From Candidatus Aminicenantes bacterium UBA2199 (GTDB taxonomy: Bacteria > Acidobacteriota > Aminicenantia > UBA2199), in contig DCVB01000051.1 of NCBI GenBank assembly GCA_002327965.1, positions 1-29,910 of the forward strand: a DNA stretch of 29,910 nt, given 5' to 3'. Position numbers and translations under genes: made by a program. Under the pieces are notes generated by a model. That model did not search any database. It was not told the DNA's origin and was given only the letters and a program-made list of their open reading frames with translations. This document shows positions 18,150 through 28,856 of this stretch, piece after piece (position 1 is the first letter of the stretch; every line of letters starts with the position of its first letter).

Positions 18150-19075
18150 TGGCGCGTCTGCTGAAGCGGGCGGGGCGCTTCCTGTTTTTCTGTTGGGCGG
18201 CGGCCACCCTGACTTTCCTGGTGGCCCGTGCCGTGCCCGGCGACCCTGCCCTGGCCATCCTGGGAACGAACCCGAACCCGGAGGACATCCTGCGCCTGCG
18301 GCGTTCACTGCAGCTGGACCAGCCCCTGGCCGTGCAGTATTCCCGGTTCATGCTGCGCCTGGCCGCTCTCGACCTGGGCGAATCGTTGGTCGACCGCAGG
18401 TCCGTGCGCTCCTGCCTGCAGCGCCATCTGCCCAACACGATCCTGCTGGCCCTGGCGGCCATGGCGCTCACCGTGCCCCTTTCCCTGGTGCTGGGCTTCC
18501 TCTCCGTCTTCGGGAAGAAGCGGCTGTGGGAAGCGCTGGCCACGGCATTCTCGGCTCTGGGCCTGGCGGTCCCCGTCTTCCTTCTCGGCCTGATCCTGGT
18601 CCTGATCTTTTCCCTGGGACTGGGGCTCCTGCCTGTATCGGGGAGCGGCGGCATCGAATTCCTCGTGCTGCCCGCCGTTACCCTGGCTTTCCCGCTGGGC
18701 GCCTTCCTGACCCGCATGGTGCGGGTGGTCCTGCGCGCGGAAGCGCAGCGTCCCTACGTGCTCCTGGCCAGGTCCAAGGGGCTCTCTGAAGCCCGGATCT
18801 TCCGCCGCCATATCCTGAAGAACGCTCTCATCCCCATCGTCACCATCATCGGCATGCAGATGGGCACCCTCCTGGGCGGAGCCGTCATCGTCGAGAATGT
18901 CTTCTCCTGGCCCGGGATCGGCACACTGCTGGTTACCGCCATCCGCCAGCGCGACCTGCCCGCCATCGAGGGAACGGTGCTGCTGATGGCCGCAATGTAT
19001 TACCTGGCGAATCTCCTGGTCGACATTTCCTACGGTCGGCTCGACCCGCGCATCCCCCGTGATCGGACTGGATAA
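18146..19075 (+). CDS. ABC transporter permease, DppB/OppB type
   Basis: Inner-membrane subunit of a dipeptide/oligopeptide/nickel-type importer. The 309-residue protein has the family N-terminus (RAVPGDPALAILG, LRRSLQLDQPLAVQY), about six membrane segments and the EAA loop (LLARSKGLSEARIFRRHILKNALIPIV), then ENVFSWPGIGTLL. I take the first ATG (18146), which overlaps the regulator's stop; a second ATG follows immediately at 18149. It overlaps the second permease by 17 bp. The 4-bp overlap with a transcriptional activator suggests that regulator and transporter are made together. Confidence 0.9.
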   Translation: MMARLLKRAGRFLFFCWAAATLTFLVARAVPGDPALAILGTNPNPEDILRLRRSLQLDQPLAVQYSRFMLRLAALDLGESLVDRRSVRSCLQRHLPNTILLALAAMALTVPLSLVLGFLSVFGKKRLWEALATAFSALGLAVPVFLLGLILVLIFSLGLGLLPVSGSGGIEFLVLPAVTLAFPLGAFLTRMVRVVLRAEAQRPYVLLARSKGLSEARIFRRHILKNALIPIVTIIGMQMGTLLGGAVIVENVFSWPGIGTLLVTAIRQRDLPAIEGTVLLMAAMYYLANLLVDISYGRLDPRIPRDRTG

Positions 19076-19889
19076 GAGGAACCAGCGCTTCCGCCTGGGC
19101 GTGCTGGTCCTGGCCACGATCGGCGCCGGTCTCGGCGGCGCCGCCCTGGCCGGCGGCATTGATCTCGACCTGCACCTGCTACAGCGCCTACTGCCGCCCA
19201 GCGGCCGCCATCTCCTGGGTACCGATGCCCTCGGGCGCGACATCCTTTCCTGTCTGGCATTCGGCACGCTGGTCTCGCTGGCCATCGCCCTGGCCGCCGT
19301 CGCCCTGGCTGCGGTGGCCGGGACCGTGCTGGGCTTCCTGGCCGGCTGGTTCGGCGGCCGGACCGGCACGATCCTGATGGCGGGAACCGATCTCACGCTG
19401 GCTTTTCCCGGTTTCCTGCTGGCGTTGTTCCTGGCTGCTCTATGGGGACAGGGGGCGCTGCAAATGATCATCGCCCTGGCCGTGGGCGGCTGGGCCGGCA
19501 CGGCGCGCCTGGTGCGTGGAGAGGTGCTGCGGATCAAGGAACTGGACTTCATTCTCGCCGCGCGCGGCTTCAATGCCTCATCCCGGCATATCGCCCTCGA
19601 GCACATGCTGCCGTTGATCTTTCCCGTGCTGCTGACCCAGGCTGTTTCCGGGATCGCCGCCGCCATACTGGCCGAGGCCAGCCTGAATTTCCTCGGGCTC
19701 GGGCTCGACCCGCGGCTGCCGACGCTGGGCGGCATGATCGACGCCGGCCGCTCCCATTTGTTCGACCGTCCGGCCCTGGTCCTCGTCCCCGGGGCCTGCC
19801 TCACCCTGCTGGTGGCCGGATTTCTGCTGCTGGCCGAGGGCTTCAGCGCCGGCCCGGGCGCGATGGCCTTTGAAAAAAAAAGCCCATGA
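19059..19889 (+). CDS. ABC transporter permease, DppC/OppC type
   Basis: Partner inner-membrane permease. The 276-residue protein shows HLLGTDALGRDILSCLAFG (the typical OppC entry motif), about six membrane segments and the EAA loop (RGEVLRIKELDFILAARGFNASS), then ASLNFLGLGLDPRLPTLGGMI. The start is GTG at 19059 inside the end of the DppB-type gene; I see no good Shine-Dalgarno, so coupling is likely. No ATPase or substrate-binding protein gene is in the window, so the transported substrate cannot be named and the remaining subunits must be encoded elsewhere. Confidence 0.9.
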   Translation: MIGLDKRNQRFRLGVLVLATIGAGLGGAALAGGIDLDLHLLQRLLPPSGRHLLGTDALGRDILSCLAFGTLVSLAIALAAVALAAVAGTVLGFLAGWFGGRTGTILMAGTDLTLAFPGFLLALFLAALWGQGALQMIIALAVGGWAGTARLVRGEVLRIKELDFILAARGFNASSRHIALEHMLPLIFPVLLTQAVSGIAAAILAEASLNFLGLGLDPRLPTLGGMIDAGRSHLFDRPALVLVPGACLTLLVAGFLLLAEGFSAGPGAMAFEKKSP

Positions 19890-19898
19890 CGATATAAT
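19870..19898 (+). promoter_or_regulatory. promoter of the PilZ gene
   Basis: TTGAAA (19870-19875), a 17-bp spacer and a consensus TATAAT (19893-19898). The promoter overlaps the last codons of the DppC-type gene. A GGAGGTGA Shine-Dalgarno (19930-19937) precedes the ATG at 19940. Confidence 0.75.
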
Positions 19899-19939
19899 GG
19901 CTGCAGCCGCTCCCTGACGTGGGAACGGGGGAGGTGACC

Positions 19940-20230
19940 ATGGAAAAGCGCAAGGAGCTGCGCGTCAAGAAGAGAGCCTTGTCCAGCTTGGAGGACAAGC
20001 CGGCAATCATTGTCGACATGTCGCTGAGCGGCATCCAGATCTCCATGAACCGCCCGCCGCGAAACCAGAACGTTGTCATCAAGCTGCAGGTCAACGGCCA
20101 GGTCATCACCATCAAGGGGGACGTGCGCTGGATCGGCCGCACCCCATCCAGCGCCTCGGCCAATCATGTCGGCATCGCCATCCGCGAAGCCCCCGACGAG
20201 TACTATCAGATGCTGTCGCTCCCCGGCTGA
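19940..20230 (+). CDS. single-domain PilZ c-di-GMP-binding protein
   Basis: Predicted receptor for the second messenger c-di-GMP. The 96-residue protein is a lone PilZ domain with both binding motifs: RxxxR (Arg4-Arg8, RKELR) and DxSxxG (Asp26-Gly31, DMSLSG), followed by beta-strand repeats (VVIKLQVNGQVITIKGDVRWIG). The ATG at 19940 is chosen for its strong Shine-Dalgarno over a GTG at 19919. It has its own promoter and converges on the Clp-like gene 17 bp away. Output partner unknown; such adapters often act in motility, pilus or exopolysaccharide control. Confidence 0.9.
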   Translation: MEKRKELRVKKRALSSLEDKPAIIVDMSLSGIQISMNRPPRNQNVVIKLQVNGQVITIKGDVRWIGRTPSSASANHVGIAIREAPDEYYQMLSLPG

Positions 20231-20247
20231 GCAGCACGTCAGGCCGA

Positions 20248-23202
<2,955 letters not shown>

Positions 23203-23232
23203 GTTGCGCTCCGCGGTCTTCCGCCTGTCTGA

Positions 23233-23261
23233 ATTATAGAAGCATCGGCGGCGAAAGTCAA
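23233..23261 (-). promoter_or_regulatory. promoter of the Clp-like gene
   Basis: Read on the minus strand: TTGACT (23261-23256), a 17-bp spacer and a consensus TATAAT (23238-23233), about 30 nt before the ATG. Confidence 0.75.
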
Positions 23262-23263
23262 TT

Positions 23264-23279
23264 TGAAATTGCAATTTCA
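23264..23279. promoter_or_regulatory. perfect 16-bp palindrome between divergent promoters (candidate operator)
   Basis: TGAAATTGCAATTTCA is an exact palindrome. It covers the -35 of the kinase promoter (23269-23274) and ends 2 bp from the -35 of the Clp-like gene. A dimeric repressor bound here would block both promoters. No adjacent regulator gene is seen. Confidence 0.6.
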
Positions 23280-23297
23280 GCCGATGTTTGCTATACT
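23269..23297 (+). promoter_or_regulatory. promoter of the TPR/Ser-Thr kinase gene
   Basis: TTGCAA (23269-23274), a 17-bp spacer and TATACT (23292-23297) with an upstream TGC forming an extended -10. The ATG at 23312 is only 14 nt beyond the -10 and there is no Shine-Dalgarno, so the leader is very short. Confidence 0.7.
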
Positions 23298-23311
23298 TTT
23301 TTCCAATCGCC

Positions 23312-25657
23312 ATGGAAGAATTATTGAGCAATCCTCTGGTAAAACTGGCCATCATCGTGGCCATCATGCTCCTGATCCTGAAGATCGTCTACCAGGTCCT
23401 CAAAACCGCCAAGGTATCCGCTTTCCAGAACCGTTCCTTTTTCGAGGCGTTCTTCTACCTGCTGGCCAAAAAGGCCTATATGGAGCGGGATGCCAAGCGC
23501 CTGCGCAAGCAGAACCAGTTCCTCAAGTCGGGAAAGATCTACGAGGAGATCGGCGAGTACAAGAAAGCCCTGCAGGTCTATGAGGAAGGCCTGGAGTTCG
23601 ACGTCATGGGCGAGCTGCTGGAGAAGCTGGGCAAGGAAAGCGAGGCCATTGAGATCTACAAGAAGAGCGGCAACAGCGACAATCTGGTCAAGCTGCTGCT
23701 CAAACGCAAGAACGTCGAGGCCGCCGGCACCGTCCTGGAAAACAACAACCGCTTCCAGGAAGCCGCCGAGCTGTACTACAATTACGAACGCTATGACAAG
23801 GCGGCCCAGATCTACGAGAAGAAGGGGTTTTACAAAAAGGCGGCCTATATCTATGAAAAGGGCGGCAACATCAAGAAGGCCGCCGGCAATTTTGAGAAAT
23901 GGTTCGTCACCAGCTTCGACACGGCCATCGGCTACCAGGTTTCCAAGCAGCTGGAGCAGGAGCTGCTCAAGGCCGTGGAGCTGTACACCCAGTTGAACGA
24001 GCTGGAAAAGGCCTACAACCTGCTGATCAAATACGGCAAATTCGAGAAAGCCGCCGAAGTGGCGATCAAGATGAACCGCATCTCCGATGCCGCCCAGAAC
24101 TTCGAGCGTGCCCAGCAGCCGCTCAAGGCGGCCGAGATGCACGAGCAACTGGGCCAGCCCAAGATCGCCTGCCTGCTTCGCGGCGAGAACGCTTTCGCCA
24201 AGGGCAACACCCTGGAGGCGGCCGAGTGGTTCCTCAAGGGTGAGGATTACACGCGCGCCGCCGAGCTCTTCGAATGGAACAAGAAATACACCAAAGCCGC
24301 CCATTGCTACTTCATGAACCAGAATTTCCTGGGCGCGGCCGAGAACTACCTCAAGGACAACAACGAGGAGGAGGCGGCCAAAATGTTCGAGATGGGCCGG
24401 GAGTGGAAAATGGCGGCCAACATCTCGCTGAAGTACGGGAAATTCCAGAAGGCCGGCGAGCTGTACGAGAATGCCCAGGAGTACTTCAAGGCCGGCTCCT
24501 CGTTCATCAAAGTGGACGACGACCGCCGCGCCCTGGCCAATTTCCAGCTGGTTCCGGTCGACTCGCCGGATTTCAATTCCGCCATCACCCACATGGCCAA
24601 CATCTTCCTCAAGAACCGCAAGCCGCAGCTGGTCATCGAGAAGATCGAGAAACTTCTCGGCGAAAACCCGATCGACAAGTCCAACATCGAATGGTTCTAC
24701 GTCCTGGGGCAGGCCTACGAGAACGCCGGCAACTTCCGCAAGGCCTTTGAGATCTACCAGATGATCCTCACCGAGGATTATTCATTCAGGGACGTGCACC
24801 AGAAGATCAAGGACGTGGAGAACCTGATCCAGAAATACAAGGAGATGGAGCTGATCAGCGAGGATTCCATCGAGCGCTACCGCATCGTGGAGAAGATCGG
24901 CGAAGGCGGCATGGGCGTGGTCTTCAAGGCCGAGGACACGGTGTTGAAGCGCATCGTGGCCCTGAAGATCCTGAACAAGACCCTGGTGGCCGACAAGCGC
25001 AACCTGGAGCGCTTCTTTTCCGAGGCCCGCTCCACCGCCTCGCTGACCCAGGCCAACATCGTCACCGTCTATGACGTGGGCCAGATCAAGGACGATTATT
25101 TCATTTCCATGGAATACATCGAGGGCGAGAACTTCATGAACCTCATCCGCCGCCAGAAAGTGTTCTCCCCCTCGCAGGTCATCTTCATCGCCATCAAGCT
25201 TTTCAAGGCCCTCGATTATTCGCACCGCAAGGGCATCATTCACCGCGACATCAAGCCGCATAACATCATGATCACCAAGCAGAAGGAGATCAAGATCATG
25301 GACTTCGGCCTGGCCGTGATCCTCGGCGACCAGAAGAAGGGCGAAAGCGGCGTCATCACCGGCACGCCATACTACATGTCGCCTGAACAGATCCAGGGCA
25401 TCCCCGTCGATCATCGCACCGACATTTATTCCTCCGGCGCCACCCTGTTCCACCTCACCACCGGCCACGTCCCCTTCAAGGGCGAGAACATCTTTTACCA
25501 GCATCTCTTCGACCCGGTGCCGCCGATCAAGAAATTCCGCAATGACGTCCCGGAGAAGCTCTGCTATATCATCGAGAAATGCATGGAGAAAAAACGCGAG
25601 CAGCGCTTCCAGAGCGCCATGGAAGTGCTCAACGAGATGAAAACCATCAAAATCTAA
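23312..25657 (+). CDS. membrane-anchored TPR protein with C-terminal Ser/Thr kinase
   Basis: Predicted active Hanks-type kinase. The 781-residue protein has an N-terminal membrane helix (about 9-30, LVKLAIIVAIMLLILKIVY), about 450 residues of short TPR/SEL1-like helical repeats (AAELYYNYERYDKAAQIYEKKG and many similar), then a kinase domain from residue 523. All key residues are present: glycine loop GEGGMGVVFKA, Lys552, HRDIKPHN (Asp646), DFGLA (Asp664), GTPYYMSPEQ and DIYSSG. The order (anchor, repeats, kinase last) is the reverse of the common bacterial layout with an N-terminal kinase. It is divergent from the Clp-like gene and 17 bp upstream of an acyl-CoA dehydrogenase. ATG 23312 is preferred over a TTG at 23288 that would lie upstream of the predicted transcription start. 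Confidence 0.92.
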   Translation: MEELLSNPLVKLAIIVAIMLLILKIVYQVLKTAKVSAFQNRSFFEAFFYLLAKKAYMERDAKRLRKQNQFLKSGKIYEEIGEYKKALQVYEEGLEFDVMGELLEKLGKESEAIEIYKKSGNSDNLVKLLLKRKNVEAAGTVLENNNRFQEAAELYYNYERYDKAAQIYEKKGFYKKAAYIYEKGGNIKKAAGNFEKWFVTSFDTAIGYQVSKQLEQELLKAVELYTQLNELEKAYNLLIKYGKFEKAAEVAIKMNRISDAAQNFERAQQPLKAAEMHEQLGQPKIACLLRGENAFAKGNTLEAAEWFLKGEDYTRAAELFEWNKKYTKAAHCYFMNQNFLGAAENYLKDNNEEEAAKMFEMGREWKMAANISLKYGKFQKAGELYENAQEYFKAGSSFIKVDDDRRALANFQLVPVDSPDFNSAITHMANIFLKNRKPQLVIEKIEKLLGENPIDKSNIEWFYVLGQAYENAGNFRKAFEIYQMILTEDYSFRDVHQKIKDVENLIQKYKEMELISEDSIERYRIVEKIGEGGMGVVFKAEDTVLKRIVALKILNKTLVADKRNLERFFSEARSTASLTQANIVTVYDVGQIKDDYFISMEYIEGENFMNLIRRQKVFSPSQVIFIAIKLFKALDYSHRKGIIHRDIKPHNIMITKQKEIKIMDFGLAVILGDQKKGESGVITGTPYYMSPEQIQGIPVDHRTDIYSSGATLFHLTTGHVPFKGENIFYQHLFDPVPPIKKFRNDVPEKLCYIIEKCMEKKREQRFQSAMEVLNEMKTIKI

Positions 25658-25674
25658 GGCAAGGAGCGACCCAC

Positions 25675-26829
25675 ATGGATTTTTCACTGAGCGAAGAACA
25701 CTTGGCATTCAAGGAAGAAACGCACAAATTCGCCGAGAAGGAAATGCGTCCCCAGAGCCATGAATACGACGAGAAGAACGAATTCCCCCGCGAGATCATG
25801 CAGAAGGCCTTCGAGGCCGGGTTTCTCACCTCGGGCATTCCCGCCGAATACAACGGCGCCGGCTTCTCGACCCTGATCAACACCATCGTCTGCGAGGAGC
25901 TCGCCTGGGGCTGCGCCGGCATGTACACGTCGATCATGGCCAACACCCTGGCCACCACCCCCATCGTCCTCTTCGGCAGCGAGGAGCAGAAGAAGAAATT
26001 CCTCACGCCGCTGACCGAGAAGATGACCTTCGCCTGCTTCGCCCTGACCGAGAAGGAAGCCGGCTCGGACAATTCCGCCATCCAGACCACCGCCGTCAGG
26101 CAGGGCGATCATTACGTGCTCAACGGCTCCAAGACCTTCATCACCAACGGCGGCGTCTCGCAGCTGGGAGTGATCTTCGCATCCACCGACAAGTCGCGCG
26201 GCGCCCGCGGCCTCACGGCCTTCATCGTGCCCATGGACACGCCGGGCATCACCGTCGGCAAGCACGAGAACAAGATGGGCCACCGCGCCTCCAACACCAC
26301 CGAGCTCTACTTTGACGAGGTCAAGGTCCCGGCCGCCAACGTCCTGAAGCGCGAGGGCATGGGCTTCATCATCGCCATGAAGACCCTCGATTACGCCCGG
26401 CCCGCCGTGGGCGCCGGCGGCGTGGGCGTGGCCCGCGCCGCATTCGAGGAAGCGCTGAAATACACCCAGTCGCGGGTTCAGTTCGGGCGTCCCGTCGCCA
26501 CCTTCCAGCACAACGCATTCAAGCTGGCCGAGATGGCCACCGAGATCGAGGCGGCGCGGCTGATGGTCTACCGCTCGGCATGGATGCTGGACAACGGGCT
26601 GAAAGCGTCCAAGGAATCGGCCATGGCCAAGGTCATGGCCACCGACGTGGCCATGAAGGTCACCGTCGACGCCGTCCAGCTGTTCGGCGGTTACGGCTAC
26701 ATGAAGGAATACCCGGTGGAAAAGATGATGCGCGACGCCAAGCTGCTGCAGATCTACGAGGGCACCAACGAGATCCAGAAACACGTCATATCGCTGGAGC
26801 TGCTCGGAGCAACCAAGAATATCGGCTGA
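25675..26829 (+). CDS. acyl-CoA dehydrogenase, short-chain type
   Basis: FAD enzyme that oxidises acyl-CoA to enoyl-CoA in fatty-acid or amino-acid breakdown. The 384-residue protein matches the butyryl-CoA dehydrogenase-like subfamily: CFALTEKEAGSDNSAIQTTA and NGSKTFITNGG (FAD/substrate region), YTQSRVQFGRPVATFQ, VQLFGGYGYMKEYPVEKMMRD and the catalytic base in QIYEGTNEIQ (Glu362). AAGGAG at 25661-25666 stands 8 nt before the ATG. It follows the kinase gene by 17 bp without a terminator and is probably in its transcript. No electron-transfer flavoprotein gene is adjacent. Confidence 0.96.
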   Translation: MDFSLSEEHLAFKEETHKFAEKEMRPQSHEYDEKNEFPREIMQKAFEAGFLTSGIPAEYNGAGFSTLINTIVCEELAWGCAGMYTSIMANTLATTPIVLFGSEEQKKKFLTPLTEKMTFACFALTEKEAGSDNSAIQTTAVRQGDHYVLNGSKTFITNGGVSQLGVIFASTDKSRGARGLTAFIVPMDTPGITVGKHENKMGHRASNTTELYFDEVKVPAANVLKREGMGFIIAMKTLDYARPAVGAGGVGVARAAFEEALKYTQSRVQFGRPVATFQHNAFKLAEMATEIEAARLMVYRSAWMLDNGLKASKESAMAKVMATDVAMKVTVDAVQLFGGYGYMKEYPVEKMMRDAKLLQIYEGTNEIQKHVISLELLGATKNIG

Positions 26830-26860
26830 GCCGATGGGTCGCCCCAGCCGCAGCTGAACC

Positions 26861-28387
26861 ATGGCCATCCATATCGACGGCGAAACCCTTACCCTGGAGG
26901 AGTTCGACCGCGTCGCCCGCCTGCGCAAGCGGGTCGAGCTCTCCGCGCCAGCCGCGGAAAAGATCCGCCATTGCCGGCGCGTTCTCGAGGAATTCCTTCA
27001 CAGCGACAAGCCCCATTACGGCATCAACACCGGCTTCGGCGCCCTGGCCCAGCGCCGGATCGAAAAAAAGGACCTGAAACGACTGCAGCGCAACCTGATC
27101 CACAGCCACACCGCCGGCGTCGGTCCCTGGCTTCCTGCCGACATCGCGCGCGGCGTCATCCTGCTGCGGGCCAACGTCCTGGCCAAGGGGTACAGCGGCG
27201 TGCGCCTGGAAGTGGTGCAGCTGCTGCTCGACCTGCTGAACAAGGACATCGTGCCGCTGATCCCTTCCAAGGGTTCGGTGGGCGCCTCCGGCGACCTGGC
27301 TCCCCTCTCGCACCTGGCCATGGTCCTGATCGGAGAGGGGGAAGTCATCTGCCAGGGCCTGGAGATGAACGCGGCCGCGGCCCTGAAAAAATCCGGGCTG
27401 CGCCCGCTGGAGCTCCTGGAAAAGGAGGGGCTGGCCCTGATCAACGGCACCCAGGTCATGACCGCCATCGGCATCTTCAACCTGCTCGAGGCGGAGAACC
27501 TGGTCAAGGCGGCCGATATCGCGGGTGCCATGACCTTCGAAGCCCAGCTGGGAAGCCCAACGCCATTTTACGAGGAGATCCAGGAGGTCCGCCGCCATCC
27601 GGGGCAGATGGAGAGCGCCCGCAACCTCATGCGCTTGATCAAGGATTCCCCGTTGTGGATCTCGCACCAGGGGAAAAAGAAAGTGCAGGACGCCTATTCC
27701 ATCCGCTGCATCCCCCAGGTGCACGGGGCCGTGCGCGATACGCTTCAGCACGTGCGCCGCGTGCTGGAGATCGAGACGAACTCGGCCACCGAGAACCCGC
27801 TGATCTTTCCGGACAAGAAGATCATCCTGTCGGGCGGCAACTTCCACGGCGAGCCGGTGGCTTTCGCCATGGATTTCCTGGCCATCGCCATGACCGAGCT
27901 GGGCAATATATCCGAGCGGCGCATCGACCGCCTGATCAATCCCGCTTCCAACATGGGCCTGCCCAATTTCCTGGTCGCCGACAACGGCCTCAACTCCGGC
28001 TTCATGATCGCCCACGTCACGGCCACGGCATTGGCCTCGGAAAACAAGTCCCTGGCCCATCCGGCCGCGGTGGACAACATCCCCACCTCGGCCAACCAGG
28101 AGGACCATGTCAGCATGGGCACCATCGGCGCCCGCAAGGCGCGCGAGATCATCGCCAACCTGCGCCACATCCTGGCCGTCGAGCTGATGGCCGCCGCCCA
28201 GGCCCTCGATTTCTATGAACTCAAAAGCTCGCCGCCGCTGGAGAACGTCAAGGCCCTGATCCGCAAGCAGGTGCCGTTCCTCAACGAGGATACGCGCATG
28301 GACATCCCCATCCGCCAGATCACCGACCTGATCGAGAGCGGCCAGCTGGTCGCCGCCGCCGAAAAGCCGGGCACGCAACTGCTCTGA
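26861..28387 (+). CDS. hutH: histidine ammonia-lyase
   Basis: Removes ammonia from L-histidine to give urocanate, the first step of histidine degradation. The 508-residue protein has the MIO-forming triad Ala142-Ser143-Gly144 (GSVGASGDLAPL), YGINTGFG (Tyr53), His83 (IHSHTAG) and Glu414 (NQEDHVSMG). The last two are the residues that mark histidine rather than phenylalanine or tyrosine specificity, and the numbering coincides with the Pseudomonas enzyme. No hutU, hutI or other hut genes are beside it. It lies 31 bp after the acyl-CoA dehydrogenase with no strong Shine-Dalgarno, and its stop overlaps the next start (TGATG). Confidence 0.95.
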   Translation: MAIHIDGETLTLEEFDRVARLRKRVELSAPAAEKIRHCRRVLEEFLHSDKPHYGINTGFGALAQRRIEKKDLKRLQRNLIHSHTAGVGPWLPADIARGVILLRANVLAKGYSGVRLEVVQLLLDLLNKDIVPLIPSKGSVGASGDLAPLSHLAMVLIGEGEVICQGLEMNAAAALKKSGLRPLELLEKEGLALINGTQVMTAIGIFNLLEAENLVKAADIAGAMTFEAQLGSPTPFYEEIQEVRRHPGQMESARNLMRLIKDSPLWISHQGKKKVQDAYSIRCIPQVHGAVRDTLQHVRRVLEIETNSATENPLIFPDKKIILSGGNFHGEPVAFAMDFLAIAMTELGNISERRIDRLINPASNMGLPNFLVADNGLNSGFMIAHVTATALASENKSLAHPAAVDNIPTSANQEDHVSMGTIGARKAREIIANLRHILAVELMAAAQALDFYELKSSPPLENVKALIRKQVPFLNEDTRMDIPIRQITDLIESGQLVAAAEKPGTQLL

Positions 28388-28665
28388 TGTTCCAGCTCAT
28401 CCTGCTGGCGGCGATCATTTATCTCCTTTACAGGTGGCTGCGCCAGGAAACGCCCAGGCCGCGGGGCGGTAACCCGCCGCCACCCCCTGCGACCGGGCCA
28501 TTCAACCGTTCCGCGGGGCCAATCGAGGAGATGCGCCAGGACCCGGTCTGCGGCACCTGGGTGCCGGTCAGCCAGGCGGTCACCCTGAAGCGGGACAGGG
28601 AGACCCTCTTTTTCTGTTCGCCGGAGTGCCGCGACAAGTTCCAGGCCGGCCCGCCGAACGGCTGA
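28387..28665 (+). CDS. small membrane-anchored YHS/TRASH-like metal-binding protein
   Basis: The 92-residue protein has an N-terminal hydrophobic helix (about 2-16), a Pro/Gly-rich linker (22-45) and a YHS-like knuckle: DPVCGTWV (Cys55) followed by FFCSPECRDKF (Cys77, Cys81). Such knuckles usually bind a transition metal; similar small proteins are widespread and uncharacterised. Its ATG shares one base with the hutH stop, which argues that it is real and translationally coupled. Confidence 0.8.
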   Translation: MFQLILLAAIIYLLYRWLRQETPRPRGGNPPPPPATGPFNRSAGPIEEMRQDPVCGTWVPVSQAVTLKRDRETLFFCSPECRDKFQAGPPNG

Positions 28666-28674
28666 TCCCCTTCC

Positions 28675-28703
28675 TTGTCTGCGACCTCCATCCGTGATAT
28701 GAT
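28675..28703 (+). promoter_or_regulatory. promoter of the cysM leader, leaderless geometry
   Basis: TTGTCT (28675-28680), a 17-bp spacer and TATGAT (28698-28703). The -10 ends 6 nt before the ATG at 28710, the same distance as at 3830 and 6061, so the transcript should begin at that ATG. Confidence 0.6.
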
Positions 28704-28709
28704 CGGGCC

Positions 28710-28802
28710 ATGACGCAACGGTTCAGTTCCAGCCCGGCTCTCCCGCCCCGACCGGGGCGCGGTCTGCGCTGTTCCTGTTGCGGGCTGCCCGCCGCCCGCT
28801 AA
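28710..28802 (+). CDS. predicted leaderless cysteine-containing leader peptide upstream of cysM
   Basis: A 30-codon ORF ending in TAA. Its residues include three consecutive serines (6-8) and a Cys-Ser-Cys-Cys cluster (21-24, codons 28770-28781) before a short LPAAR tail. It starts exactly where the predicted promoter would place the 5' end of the mRNA. Two GC hairpins lie within it: 28744-28749 with 28754-28759, and GCGGGC 28780-28785 with GCCCGC 28794-28799 (or GCGGG 28780-28784 with CCCGC 28788-28792). The second starts at the last Cys codon. The downstream gene makes cysteine from serine derivatives, so a role as a cysteine-sensing leader is proposed by analogy with mycobacterial leaderless polycysteine uORFs. 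It could be chance. Confidence 0.5.
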   Translation: MTQRFSSSPALPPRPGRGLRCSCCGLPAAR

Positions 28803-28856
28803 AAGTCCACCCCCCCTTTTTTCTCATTTTCCAGAGAATTCTCATAAGGAGAGCAA
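28803..28856 (+). promoter_or_regulatory. structured leader and ribosome-binding site of cysM
   Basis: After the micro-ORF come seven C and six T (28810-28822), then TTCTC (28821-28825), GAGAA (28834-28838), TTCTC (28839-28843) and GAGAG (28849-28853). TTCTC can pair with GAGAA, and the second TTCTC can pair with GAGAG across a 5-nt loop. The second pairing would hide the Shine-Dalgarno AAGGAGAG (28846-28853). No clean intrinsic terminator hairpin directly precedes the T run. Confidence 0.45.

Noticed and set aside
23288..23311. Eight-residue longer start (TTG) for the kinase gene
   Set aside because: It overlaps the predicted -10 element and lies upstream of the expected transcription start.
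28666..28709. tRNA or structured RNA gene between the YHS-like gene and the micro-ORF
   Set aside because: The stretch is fully explained by a promoter and shows no cloverleaf pattern.
28803..28830. Intrinsic terminator within the cysM leader
   Set aside because: The T6 run follows C7, but the nearest good hairpin ends 17 nt earlier and the pairings I tried with the C run are short and interrupted.
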